Shown here piece after piece: positions 1 to 7,533 of a stretch of 14,481 nt of DNA; positions within the stretch are counted from its first letter, which is position 1, and each line of letters opens with the position of its first letter. The notes under the pieces are model-generated. The model worked only from the letters and a program-made list of their open reading frames with translations. It did no database searches and was not told the origin of the DNA. The DNA comes from CAZPNX01 sp964518765 (GTDB taxonomy: Bacteria; Edwardsbacteria; AC1; EtOH8): positions 1-14,481 of the forward strand of contig CAZFJC010000036.1 in NCBI GenBank assembly GCA_964518765.1, written 5' to 3'. Position numbers and translations under genes: made by a program.

Positions 1-945
1 GTAGTTGGTCAGGTCAAGCGGGGTGAAGTCGTCGAAGGTCAGCTGCCTTATGGAGTCCGGGAACAGGGTGTCCGGGTCGGCGATCAGCGCCGAGTCCAGG
101 TAGACCACCGCCTTCGATCCGTCGTCGATCTGGTAGTACGTCCAGAAATCCACGATCGGGTTCGTGCCCGAGTTGCGGACGGTGGCCGTGGGGGTGAAGG
201 GCAGGCCGGGCTCGATGAAGGCCGCCGAGGGCTCGTCGATCGACAGAAGCCTGGCGTTCACCCCGGCCGAGGTGATGTCGGCCCCGATGACCACGTTGTC
301 CACCCCGGCGCCCCAGCCCCAGTCGTTGTTGTCGTCGAAGGCGAACTGGATCTGCAGGCTGTCGGCCGGCAGGTAGGACGAGAGGTCAAGCGAGTCCGTT
401 CCCACCTCGTCGTTGGTGTGGTTGATGAGCAGGGTCCAGCCGCCCCAGGCGCCGGTGTTGAAGGTTCTGACATAGGTGTTCAGGTCGCCGAATCCGGCAT
501 AGTCCTGCATGGAGAAATCATAGCGGACGTAGGCAGAGGTGCCCATGGCCACCGAGACCGCCGGGGTGAACATCTGCTCCACCGTGGCCGGTGAGCCACC
601 TCCCGCCGCATCGTCGTCGTAGAGGGCGAAGTAAGTTCCGCTGTTGGGCGGGTTGGACCCGGCGGGCATGGCGGTGCCGATGGACCAGAAATATCCGTCC
701 GAGTTGCCGTCCACCACCACCCAGCTCGTGGGCCAGGTTCCGCTCTCGAAGTTCTCGCTCAGCAGTACCTGCCAGGTCTTGGCCCCGTCGCGGTTCAACG
801 TGTTGACCGTGTACTTCGTGTTGTCGGCGTCCATCGCTTTTTTATTAATGCCGGGCGCACTCGATACAAAGCTAACCTGGCCGGCCGCCAGGCACAGCCC
901 GGCGGTGAACGCTAAGACCAGGCCTACGATCAAAGTCCTCTTCAT
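1..945 (-). CDS. Exported choice-of-anchor J domain protein (3' end outside window)
   Basis: The frame is open from an ATG at 943-945 to the window edge, giving 315 residues with no stop, so the C-terminus is missing. GGAGG stands four bases before the ATG. Residues 1-21 form a signal peptide (basic MKR, then a hydrophobic stretch ending LCLAA). Residues of about 62-220 look like a choice-of-anchor J / cleaved-adhesin type jelly-roll: an ENFESGTWP opening, a DGNSDGYFW strand, and a WGWGAGVDNVVI close. From about 225 a CARDB/APHP-like Ig segment follows (TATVRNSGTNPIVDFW). Such proteins are secreted or surface-attached, and in this kind of lineage usually end in a sorting domain, which would lie beyond the edge. 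A consensus promoter precedes it. The domain assignment is from recognisable motifs; the ligand or substrate is unknown. Confidence 0.85.
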   Translation of the reverse strand, partial: MKRTLIVGLVLAFTAGLCLAAGQVSFVSSAPGINKKAMDADNTKYTVNTLNRDGAKTWQVLLSENFESGTWPTSWVVVDGNSDGYFWSIGTAMPAGSNPPNSGTYFALYDDDAAGGGSPATVEQMFTPAVSVAMGTSAYVRYDFSMQDYAGFGDLNTYVRTFNTGAWGGWTLLINHTNDEVGTDSLDLSSYLPADSLQIQFAFDDNNDWGWGAGVDNVVIGADITSAGVNARLLSIDEPSAAFIEPGLPFTPTATVRNSGTNPIVDFWTYYQIDDGSKAVVYLDSALIADPDTLFPDSIRQLTFDDFTPLDLTNY

Positions 946-1095
946 TTTTCCTCCATGTTTGATGTTGACGGTTTGCTGTTCGTTTCCATTTGATAAAACA
1001 GTTGGCTCTTCATTCTCCTCATCTTTAGTTTATTATGCAGTTTGTTGGCACTTGGTTCGATGACTGGAAGCAAAGGAAGATTACTCCAAAAGTTT

Positions 1096-1124
1096 ATTAT
1101 ACACCTCATCCATTCATCTGTCAA
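1096..1124 (-). promoter_or_regulatory. Perfect consensus sigma-70 promoter for the choice-of-anchor J gene
   Basis: On the minus strand TTGACA (1119-1124) is followed by exactly 17 bases and TATAAT (1096-1101), the full housekeeping consensus in both boxes. Transcription should start near 1089, leaving a leader of about 144 nt before the ATG at 945. The 198-base gap between the neighbouring genes holds this promoter and that leader, and no RNA gene that I recognise. Confidence 0.85.
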
Positions 1125-1143
1125 TAGGGACCTTCCCTCACGG

Positions 1144-1974
1144 CTACTGCGGCAGGGCTGGCGGGTTGGTGATGGTTGGCCCGGTCCCCGAACCGCCTCC
1201 CGGAGGCGTGCCCTCGTCCCCGCCCCCGGCCGCGATGACCACCGCCGCCACCGCGGCCGCGGCCACCACCCCGCCGCCCACCAGGGCCGGCGTCGAGGCG
1301 TACCAGGCCTTGGCCCCGGCTGCTCCCATGGAGCCTAACTTAAGGGCGGCCCCGGCCCAGGCGGTCATGAAGGCGATCTTGGCCGCGGTCATGGGCACCG
1401 GGGAGCGGGCCGAGTCCCGCTTGGCCACCACCGTCGACTGTTTCTCGCCCACCAGCTTCTCGGCGCCCACCTGGCCGGACACCGCCACCCGGCCCTGGAG
1501 AACGTCCAATTCGGTGGAGTCGCCCTCGGCGAAGACGGCGAAAACGGTGCCCCGCACCCCGGCCACCGCCGTCGGGGTGGTCACCTCGAACTTGGACTCC
1601 TTGGATGACAGCTTGCGGACGCAGCCCAAAAGCTTTCCCAGGCCCAGCTTCAGCGAGGTGATGGTGGTCAGGGGCCTGGCCTGCTTCTCCATGGCGTCCA
1701 GCTCCAGCAGGCTCTTGTCCTTGAGCTTGAGGACGCTGCCGTCGTCTAAGCGTATCTCCAGCTCGGCCCCGGCCTCGGTGGACAGCTTGTCCCCGGGATT
1801 GACCGCCATCTGCAGCTCGGCCGGCCTCCAGGCGCGCTCCCCGGAGCGCTGCACCTCGGCCTTGCCCTTGACGAAGACGATGGTGGCCTGGGTGGGTTTC
1901 ATCTGGGCCCATGACGGGCCGGACAGCCACAGCAGTTGGCCGGCCGCCAGGGCGATGCACAAGATCTTTTTCAT
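1144..1974 (-). CDS. FecR-domain exported protein with C-terminal hydrophobic anchor
   Basis: This 276-residue protein starts at the ATG at 1972-1974, chosen because GGAGG lies seven bases upstream and a signal peptide (MKKILCIALAAGQLLWLSG) follows at once; a longer open frame upstream only overlaps the preceding gene. Residues of about 28-185 form a FecR domain: VKGKAEVQR, LEIRLDDGSVLKLKDKS, then the hallmark TPTAVAGVRGTVFAV near 133-147. A hydrophobic stretch at about 230-249 (VGGGVVAAAAVAAVVIAA) and a Gly/Pro/Thr-rich tail end the protein, so it is probably membrane-anchored or held at the envelope. It follows the beta-propeller gene by 11 bases, with its ribosome site abutting that gene's stop codon, so the two are co-transcribed. 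FecR domains in TonB systems sense at the periplasmic side, but no sigma factor or receptor is adjacent, so a role as an envelope structural protein is equally possible. Confidence 0.85.
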   Translation of the reverse strand: MKKILCIALAAGQLLWLSGPSWAQMKPTQATIVFVKGKAEVQRSGERAWRPAELQMAVNPGDKLSTEAGAELEIRLDDGSVLKLKDKSLLELDAMEKQARPLTTITSLKLGLGKLLGCVRKLSSKESKFEVTTPTAVAGVRGTVFAVFAEGDSTELDVLQGRVAVSGQVGAEKLVGEKQSTVVAKRDSARSPVPMTAAKIAFMTAWAGAALKLGSMGAAGAKAWYASTPALVGGGVVAAAAVAAVVIAAGGGDEGTPPGGGSGTGPTITNPPALPQ

Positions 1975-1985
1975 GGCGTTCCCTC

Positions 1986-4712
1986 CTATCTCACCCGCAC
2001 CAGTTTTCGGACGGCCTGCCTGCCCTCGGCCTCGAGCCTGAGGAAATAGAGGCCGGGTGGAGTCTGGGCCATCAGGTCGTTGCGGCCGTCCCAAGAGGCG
2101 GTATAGTATCCCGGCGCCTTCGGCCCCTCGGCGATGGTCCTGACTTTCTGTCCCAGGGCATTGTAGACCGCCAGCCGCACCAACCCCGGCTTCGTCGTCT
2201 GATAGCCGAACCTTGTTATCTGATGCGAGGGATTGGGCCTGGGCATTCCTAGATCGAAAGTCAGCGGCCTGAGGCTCAGTTCTCCGATCCCGCGGTTGCT
2301 GAGCATTACTGCCAGCTCCCGGCTGCCGGTGAAGCCGGCCCGGCCCTGGTCCGCTATCTCCAGCGCCTTCAGATCGTCCCGCTCCACTAAGTAGAGCTTG
2401 TAGCCGTCAGGGAGACGGCCCTCCAGCCGGAAGGCCAGCACCGCCTCTTGGGATTGGTCAGCCAGCTCCAAGGCCAGCGGCCATTGGAGATGATCGCCCG
2501 CCGGCATGAAGTCCGCGGCGTATTGATGCCAGGTTCCCGGCCCCCAATCGGCGTGAGGGATATAAAGCTTGATGCCCTCGGCCAGCGGCGGCGGCTTCTC
2601 GCCGTCGAGCCGATCATAGGCAGGCGACGCCTGCGGCGAGACGCCTATCCTCGCCCGATCGCTCGTGGCGCCAGATAGTGCCGTGATCTCCAATGACCAA
2701 TCTATAACAGCCGGCGCCGGCTTGGCCTGGGCCGACCGGCTTTCCTTGACAAATGGCGTCATGGCCAGGAGCGAGCAGGGCTGTGTGGCATAGACCGCGT
2801 AGCCGGCCCATGGCCTGAGGGAATCGCCGTCGATCAACGGGGACAGGGAGTCCCGGTCCCAGCGGCCGTCGTTCACGTAATCCGTGGTGCTGTCGTAGTA
2901 GACCCAGGCCCTCTGGCGCAGTAGGCCGTTGCTCAGGGTGTCGCTCCAGGAATAGAAGGCCGCCCCCATCACCTCGCAGCTCCCCGCCCGAATAGGGATG
3001 CCGAACGGGCAACCGATCAGGTTCCAGCCCTGGCCCAGCTCGATGGTCAACGAAGAGCCTGAGTCCGGCAGCCGATAGCCAACGGCGTCCAGGGTGGCCG
3101 TGTTGACCGACGAAAGCCAGTAGCCCTGCCCCAGTTTGAGGGGCGGCGTCTCCACATAGGAGGTCGAGATCGGGTCGTAACCGAAGAGCCTCCAGCCCGA
3201 GGGGCCGTAGGCCCCCAGATCGTCGCCGAAGCTGCCGGCCGCCGTCGAGTCGTAGGGCTGAAGCGGCAGAGAGACCAGCTGGTAGCGCCTGCCTGTCCAT
3301 TGGTGCTGGGCCGTGTCCAGGCCCTTTACCCAGAAGGTCCAGGGGTTGGCGGCCGCCCCGGCGGTGTCCATCAGGCTGTTGCCCCAGGGGTCTCGGGCCT
3401 GGGTCACGGTGAAGGTGTGTGGCATGCCGGGCTGCTGGAAGTAGCCGTGTTCCAGGGTCAGCAGACGGTGGTTGGCATCCCATTGGACGGCCCAGCCGCC
3501 CGGGTCCGGGGAGCAGGTGAAGGCCAGGCTGGCCGGGTCGATGGCCTCGGAGAAGTAGACGGACACCGGCTGGTCGAACCGCACCGCCGTGGCCCCGGAC
3601 GGGGGATCGGTCCACCAGATGTAGGGCCGGGTGTCCTCGCTCCATCCCACCACGCTGATGGTGTTGTTCCAGCTGTTGGCGGTGAACACCCGCCCGCTGT
3701 CGCCTTCGATCAGGGCCACCGGCCGGGGCGCCCCCAGCGGGCTGAGGCTGACCGTGGCCTCGACGGCTTTGGTCAGCGGGTTGACGATGGCGACCGTACC
3801 GCTGTTCTCGTCGGCGCAGTAGATCCTCTGGAGGAACTGGTTGTATAGGATCGAGGTGACCGAGTCCCCGGCCGCTCCCAGGTAGATGGTGGACACCGAA
3901 TCGTCCGAGCCGCGGATGACCGTCAGGCTGTCGCTATTTTGGCAGGCCACATAGATCTCGTCGCTGACCGTCGAATAGGCCATGGCCTGCGGCCCGGCGG
4001 CCACCCCCACCGTGTTCAGGACCGCGTGGCTGCCCGCGTCCAGGATGGCCACCTGGTTGGCGCCCGGCAGACTGACGTATATCTTGCCCCGGGCCTCGTT
4101 GGCGGCGAACCGGCTCTCTCCGGCCATGCCCGGCACCCTGATGGAATCGATAAAGCTGAGGCCGCTGATGAACAGGATGGAGTCGGCCCAGCCGTGGGCC
4201 GCCAGCACCTGGTTGGTGGGGCGGTAGCGGAACAGCCGGCCGTCGAAGTTTCCCTGATGGCTGGCCAGGACGCTGTCGCTGGCCCCGTCCAGGACATTGA
4301 TGCCCATGCCGGCCACGTACATCCTGTCGGTGGCCGGGACGTACTCCAGGTCGTTGTAGACTTCGGCCAGGGCGAAGGATGTGTCCATAACGTCGGTCAG
4401 GCCGTCGTAAATGTAAAGGGTGCTGCCGCAGGCCACATAGACCCGGTCGTTGGCCGAGTTGTATTCCAGGCGGCCGGGCCACCAGGCCATGATCTGGCTG
4501 TAGTTCAGCCCGGCGTCGATGACGGCCAGCACCGTGTCCGAGGTGGAGCAGTAGACCTTTCTCCTGACCGAGTTGTAGCAAAGTTCGTGCGGGTTGTGGG
4601 CGGTGGTAAAGGTGGTGTCGACCGAATAGGCGATGGTCTGGGCCTCCAGGCCCCCGGCGGCCAGCCAGAAAACGGCCACCGCCAGAGCGAACAAAAACAG
4701 TCTTCGCATCAT
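1986..4712 (-). CDS. Large secreted beta-propeller protein with Big_5-like and FlgD-like sorting domains
   Basis: The protein has 908 residues. I start it at the first of two tandem ATGs (4710-4712), seven bases after GGAGG; the signal peptide is residues 1-24 (MMRRLFLFALAVAVFWLAAG, cleavage after LEA). Residues of about 26-358 hold repeated blades of the YVTN/NHL type (RKVYCSTSD, DRVYVACG, DRMYVAG, GKIYVSLPGANQVAILDAG, DEIYVACQNSDSLTVI, QRIYCADENSGTVAIV, GRVFTANSWNNTISVV). Residues of about 363-463 resemble a Big_5 Ig-like domain (TDPPSGATAVRFDQPVSVYF). Residues of about 475-680 carry two copies of a segment in which LVSLPLQP / WNLIGCPFG precede a FYSW-like strand. The last 90 residues (819-908) are FlgD/T9SS-type: MPRPNPS, VYNALGQKVRT, YYTASWDGRND, PGLYFLRLEA, RKLVRVR. 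It is therefore probably exported across the outer membrane and attached or released. Ligand unknown. The FecR gene follows in the same operon. Confidence 0.88.
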   Translation of the reverse strand: MMRRLFLFALAVAVFWLAAGGLEAQTIAYSVDTTFTTAHNPHELCYNSVRRKVYCSTSDTVLAVIDAGLNYSQIMAWWPGRLEYNSANDRVYVACGSTLYIYDGLTDVMDTSFALAEVYNDLEYVPATDRMYVAGMGINVLDGASDSVLASHQGNFDGRLFRYRPTNQVLAAHGWADSILFISGLSFIDSIRVPGMAGESRFAANEARGKIYVSLPGANQVAILDAGSHAVLNTVGVAAGPQAMAYSTVSDEIYVACQNSDSLTVIRGSDDSVSTIYLGAAGDSVTSILYNQFLQRIYCADENSGTVAIVNPLTKAVEATVSLSPLGAPRPVALIEGDSGRVFTANSWNNTISVVGWSEDTRPYIWWTDPPSGATAVRFDQPVSVYFSEAIDPASLAFTCSPDPGGWAVQWDANHRLLTLEHGYFQQPGMPHTFTVTQARDPWGNSLMDTAGAAANPWTFWVKGLDTAQHQWTGRRYQLVSLPLQPYDSTAAGSFGDDLGAYGPSGWRLFGYDPISTSYVETPPLKLGQGYWLSSVNTATLDAVGYRLPDSGSSLTIELGQGWNLIGCPFGIPIRAGSCEVMGAAFYSWSDTLSNGLLRQRAWVYYDSTTDYVNDGRWDRDSLSPLIDGDSLRPWAGYAVYATQPCSLLAMTPFVKESRSAQAKPAPAVIDWSLEITALSGATSDRARIGVSPQASPAYDRLDGEKPPPLAEGIKLYIPHADWGPGTWHQYAADFMPAGDHLQWPLALELADQSQEAVLAFRLEGRLPDGYKLYLVERDDLKALEIADQGRAGFTGSRELAVMLSNRGIGELSLRPLTFDLGMPRPNPSHQITRFGYQTTKPGLVRLAVYNALGQKVRTIAEGPKAPGYYTASWDGRNDLMAQTPPGLYFLRLEAEGRQAVRKLVRVR

Positions 4713-4750
4713 GAAAAGCCCTCCAGATAATAATAAACCCTCTTCCCGGA

Positions 4751-4769
4751 AGGAAGTATGTTTCTTCCT
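4751..4769. other. Small inverted repeat in the leader of the beta-propeller gene
   Basis: AGGAAG (4751-4756) and CTTCCT (4764-4769) are separated by seven bases and lie between the predicted transcription start (about 4779) and the ribosome site. It could be an operator or a leader hairpin. Six base pairs can arise by chance, so the call is weak. Confidence 0.3.
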
Positions 4770-4785
4770 ACCAGGCCTTATATAT

Positions 4786-4833
4786 AATATAGTATAGGGC
4801 CTTGGTGATGTCAAGCGAAAATTTCGAAAATTT
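4786..4833 (-). promoter_or_regulatory. Sigma-70 promoter with UP-element-like A/T tract for the propeller-FecR operon
   Basis: On the minus strand TTGACA (4809-4814), a 17-base spacer and TATATT (4786-4791) form a near-consensus promoter. Directly upstream of the -35 box, 4815-4833 reads as runs of A and T (AAATTTTCGAAATTTTCGC on the minus strand), the position and composition of an alpha-CTD UP element. Expected start is near 4779, giving a leader of about 67 nt. A strong promoter fits an abundant envelope protein. Confidence 0.75.
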
Positions 4834-4850
4834 GGCCGCCCCAGGCGGCC
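4827..4850 (-). terminator. Probable intrinsic terminator after the methyltransferase gene
   Basis: GGCCGCC (4834-4840) and GGCGGCC (4844-4850) pair perfectly over seven bases around a three-base loop. On the minus strand the hairpin is followed by AAATTTT, a short and imperfect U-tract. It lies 31 bases beyond the methyltransferase stop codon. The A/T tract is shared with the UP-like element of the next promoter. Confidence 0.55.
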
Positions 4851-4880
4851 GGCAGACGGTTGGCGGCTTTTCAAGATGCT

Positions 4881-5582
4881 TCAAACCCAACCGGTGTATA
4901 GCCCTCGGCCGGTGGGCCCGGCCGGGTCGTATTCCACCTTCAGCCCGCAGGCCCTGAAGGCCTCCTTCATCTCGTCCACGGTGTACAGCGCCATCTGGTG
5001 GCGCTCCAGATGGTGCTCCACCCCCTTAGGCGTTCCAATCAGGTAATGCATGTCGAAGCTCGATATCCGGCCGTCGCGCAGGCTGGTGCTCATCCGGGCC
5101 AGCCTCAGGTCCATTTCCTCAATCAGAATGGAATGGACAGTGCCCTCGCGCCAGGCCTGGGGGGTGAACCAGGGCTCCACCAGCATCACCCCGCCCTCGC
5201 TTAGGTGCCGCTTCATGTTCCCGACGGCCTGCTTGACCTCGTCCAGCGTCAGCAGGTAGCCGATGGAGCTGAAGAGACAGGTGACTACGTCGTAGCGGCC
5301 GTCGAGCTCGAAGTCGCGCATGTCGCCCAGGAAGAAGCGCAGGTCCGGATTCTTGCGCCGGGCGATGGCCAGCATGTCCGGCGAGATGTCCACCCCCTCC
5401 ACCGCGAACCGTTGCTTAAAGAAACGGGCGTGCTCCCCGGTGCCGCAGGCCACGTCTAAAAGGGTCATGTCCAGCCGCTGGCAGTGCTCGAAGATCCTCT
5501 TGCACAGGTAGAGCACTTCGGCCTGGTAGTTCTTCGAGGCGTAGAACTTGTCGTAGTACTGGGTGGGTTGGCTGAGGTACAT
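4881..5582 (-). CDS. SAM-dependent methyltransferase, TylM1/DesVI-like
   Basis: This 233-residue class I methyltransferase has the SAM-binding motif I LLDVACGTGEHARFF at 41-55, the acidic end of strand 2 (VEGVDISPDM, 61-70), GDMRDF at 87-91 and the post-II strand YDVVTCLFSSIGYL at 97-110. The order of blocks, namely YDKFYASKNYQAE at the N-terminus, FSSIGYL, GGVMLVEPWF and the final GPTGRGLYTGWV, closely follows TylM1 and DesVI, which N,N-dimethylate TDP-3-amino-3,6-dideoxy sugars. No nucleotide-sugar or glycosyltransferase gene is nearby, so the substrate here is open; the family also includes many uncharacterised enzymes. The start at 5580-5582 has GGGAG about four bases upstream. It lies between two hairpin structures, downstream of the UbiB gene and possibly on the same transcript. 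Confidence 0.85.
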   Translation of the reverse strand: MYLSQPTQYYDKFYASKNYQAEVLYLCKRIFEHCQRLDMTLLDVACGTGEHARFFKQRFAVEGVDISPDMLAIARRKNPDLRFFLGDMRDFELDGRYDVVTCLFSSIGYLLTLDEVKQAVGNMKRHLSEGGVMLVEPWFTPQAWREGTVHSILIEEMDLRLARMSTSLRDGRISSFDMHYLIGTPKGVEHHLERHQMALYTVDEMKEAFRACGLKVEYDPAGPTGRGLYTGWV

Positions 5583-5619
5583 GGCGCTCCCAGGTTGTTT
5601 GCGTCGCTATCGCAACATT

Positions 5620-5670
5620 GACCACCCCTCGCTCCCCTCCTTGCCAAGGAGGGGACTAAGGGGAGGTGAC
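5620..5670. repeat. Dispersed palindromic intergenic repeat, copy 1
   Basis: A perfect nine-base-pair stem is formed by CCCCTCCTT (5634-5642) and AAGGAGGGG (5646-5654) around GCC. It is flanked by GACCACCCCT (5620-5629) and the imperfectly complementary AGGGGAGGTGAC (5659-5670). A related element with the same GACCACCCCT lead is at 13005-13051. It lies between the UbiB stop and the methyltransferase start and is symmetrical enough to act as a hairpin on either strand. Confidence 0.65.
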
Positions 5671-5746
5671 GTACGCCGGCGGCAGGTCCCAGGCCGCCAG
5701 CAGGCCCTGGAGGTGGGTGCGCTCCATGCCGTACCAGGTCGGTTGA

Positions 5747-7414
5747 CTACAGCTTGCCCGACCTGATTATCGACCAGGCCAGCCACAGGCCCATCAGGCC
5801 GGCCAGCAGGTAGCCCAGCACCCCCAGCAGGGGGTGGCCCAGCACCTTCCATCCCTTGTCGGCGTGCATGATGATGGAGGAGCCGACGATCAGGGCGGTG
5901 ATGATCAGGCTGAAGGCGATGCGGTTGGACACCCGGTCCAGCTCGGAGATCAGCCCCTCCAGCCCCTTGTGCTCGAACTCGATGTGCAGTTTGCCCTGCT
6001 TGACCTTGGTGACGATCTCCCGCATGTCCCGGGGCAGGGCGATCATGAAATTGTAGCCCCAGCTCAGGAACCTCATGATGTCCTGGGCCACCTTGCGCGG
6101 GCTGTGCCGCTCCCGCATCAGCTGCTTGATGAAGGGCTCCAGCAGCTCGATGAGGTTGAAGTCCGGGTCCAGCCGCTTGCCCACCCCCTCGATGGTCATC
6201 AGGGTCCGGGCCAAAAGGAACAGCTCCGGGGCCAGCCTGACCCGGTTGCGGGTGAGGATGTTCACCAGCTGGGCGAAATTCTCGCCCACCCGGACATCGC
6301 GGAGCGAGGCTACATAGTTCCGATCCACGAACTCGGCCAGATCCAGCTCCAGGGAGCGGAAGTCGGTGCGCTCGTCGGTGGTGCCCAGGGCTGCGGCCGC
6401 CTCGCTCAGCATGGTCATGTTGCCCTGGATGATGCCCATCAGGATTTTGATGATCTGAGCCTTGGTGTGGGGATGCAGCCGGCCGGTCATCCCGAAGTCC
6501 AGGAAGACCACCCGGTTCTCCGGCAGGACGAACAGGTTGCCGGGGTGGGGATCGGCATGGAAGAAGCCTTTGCCGAAGATCTGCTTGAGGTAGGCGTTGG
6601 CCCCATTGGCGGCGATGGCGTGGCGATCCAGGCCGGCCTTCTCCAGGGCCGCCAGGTCGGTGATCTTGATGCCCCGGACCTCCTCCATAGTCAGCACCCG
6701 GGCGGAGGAAAGCTCCAGGAAGACCTGGGGCACGTGGACGGTGTGGTCCTCGGCGAACATCTCCCGGAAGCGCCGGGCGTTGGAGGCCTCCAGGCTGAAG
6801 TCCAGCTCCCGAGCCAGGGACTTGCGCAGCTCCCGCACCATCCCGGTGGGGTTGTAGGCCCGGCTCTCCTCGAAGTGCTGTTCGATGCCAGCCGCCAGGA
6901 ACTCCAGGATGTCCAGGTCGCCGGCCACCGTCTGCTCGATGCCCGGCCGCTGCACCTTGACTATCACCCGGCGGCCGTCGGGCAGCCTGGCCCGGTGCAC
7001 TTGGGCCAGCGAGGCCGCGGCCATGGGCTCGGCCGAGAACTCGGCATAGATCTCCCTGATGGGCCGCTTGAGCTCGGCCTCGACCACTCCCTCCATGTCG
7101 CAGTAGGCGCAGCCGGCCACGCTGTCCTGCAGCTTCTCCAGCTCCCGGCAGAATTCGGGCGGCAGCAGGTCGGGCCGGGTGGACAGCACCTGGCCGAACT
7201 TGATGAAGGTCGGCCCCAACTCCTCCAGGGCCACCCTCAGCCTCACCGGCTCCACCAGGTGGAGGAACTGGCGCCGGCGCACCGGGCTGAGATTGACCAG
7301 CAGTCTGCCCACAGCCCGCTGCTCGGTGTTCAGCTTGTCCACCAGGTAGCCGAAGCCGTGCTTGGCCAGGACCCTCAGGATCTTCCGCAGCCGCTTGATG
7401 TTCCTATAGTGCAT
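5747..7414 (-). CDS. UbiB/AarF (ABC1) family atypical protein kinase-like ATPase
   Basis: The protein has 555 residues, the usual family length. The KxGQ-bearing signature ELGPTFIKFGQVLSTRPDLL lies at 65-84, the Ala-rich nucleotide loop AAASLAQVH at 132-140 (replacing the Gly-rich loop of canonical kinases), the ATP-anchoring lysine in VIVKVQRPG near 153, the catalytic HADPHPGN at 286-293 and the DFG equivalent DFGMTGRL at 306-313. Two membrane helices end the protein (about 499-516 and 530-550). Family members support ubiquinone or other isoprenoid lipid biosynthesis and homeostasis at the membrane; no quinone pathway gene is adjacent. The ATG at 7412-7414 is the only reasonable start, because an in-frame TGA lies five codons upstream, but its ribosome site is poor. 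Upstream is the phasin-like gene, 168 bases away. Confidence 0.92.
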   Translation of the reverse strand: MHYRNIKRLRKILRVLAKHGFGYLVDKLNTEQRAVGRLLVNLSPVRRRQFLHLVEPVRLRVALEELGPTFIKFGQVLSTRPDLLPPEFCRELEKLQDSVAGCAYCDMEGVVEAELKRPIREIYAEFSAEPMAAASLAQVHRARLPDGRRVIVKVQRPGIEQTVAGDLDILEFLAAGIEQHFEESRAYNPTGMVRELRKSLARELDFSLEASNARRFREMFAEDHTVHVPQVFLELSSARVLTMEEVRGIKITDLAALEKAGLDRHAIAANGANAYLKQIFGKGFFHADPHPGNLFVLPENRVVFLDFGMTGRLHPHTKAQIIKILMGIIQGNMTMLSEAAAALGTTDERTDFRSLELDLAEFVDRNYVASLRDVRVGENFAQLVNILTRNRVRLAPELFLLARTLMTIEGVGKRLDPDFNLIELLEPFIKQLMRERHSPRKVAQDIMRFLSWGYNFMIALPRDMREIVTKVKQGKLHIEFEHKGLEGLISELDRVSNRIAFSLIITALIVGSSIIMHADKGWKVLGHPLLGVLGYLLAGLMGLWLAWSIIRSGKL

Positions 7415-7444
7415 GCGGGAACCGATTCATGAATTATTGACACC

Positions 7445-7458
7445 GATCTCCAGAGATC
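7445..7458. other. Short perfect palindrome upstream of the UbiB gene
   Basis: GATCTC (7445-7450) and GAGATC (7453-7458) flank CA, 31-44 bases upstream of the UbiB start codon. It could be a leader hairpin or a binding site for a dimeric protein. No clear promoter accompanies it, so it is listed only as visible structure. Confidence 0.3.
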
Positions 7459-7533
7459 ACCTTAAGGAAAGAAGATATCTGCATGAATCCGTGTTTAAAA
7501 TCATCGGCCCTTGCTTTTTGGCCGGAACGCAAA

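Noticed and set aside
1166..2041. A 291-codon plus-strand open frame opposite the FecR gene
   Set aside because: No recognisable domain or start signal, and the FecR frame on the other strand is clearly coding.
2614..4730. Long open frames on both strands across the beta-propeller gene
   Set aside because: They are shadows of high GC third positions, rich in Gly, Arg, Pro and His, and none has a motif; the propeller frame explains the whole stretch.
5834..7432. A 532-codon open frame on the plus strand, antisense to the UbiB gene
   Set aside because: It mirrors the UbiB frame with His/Gly/Leu/Gln-rich composition expected from the reverse of a GC-rich gene, and has no ribosome site, domain or promoter.
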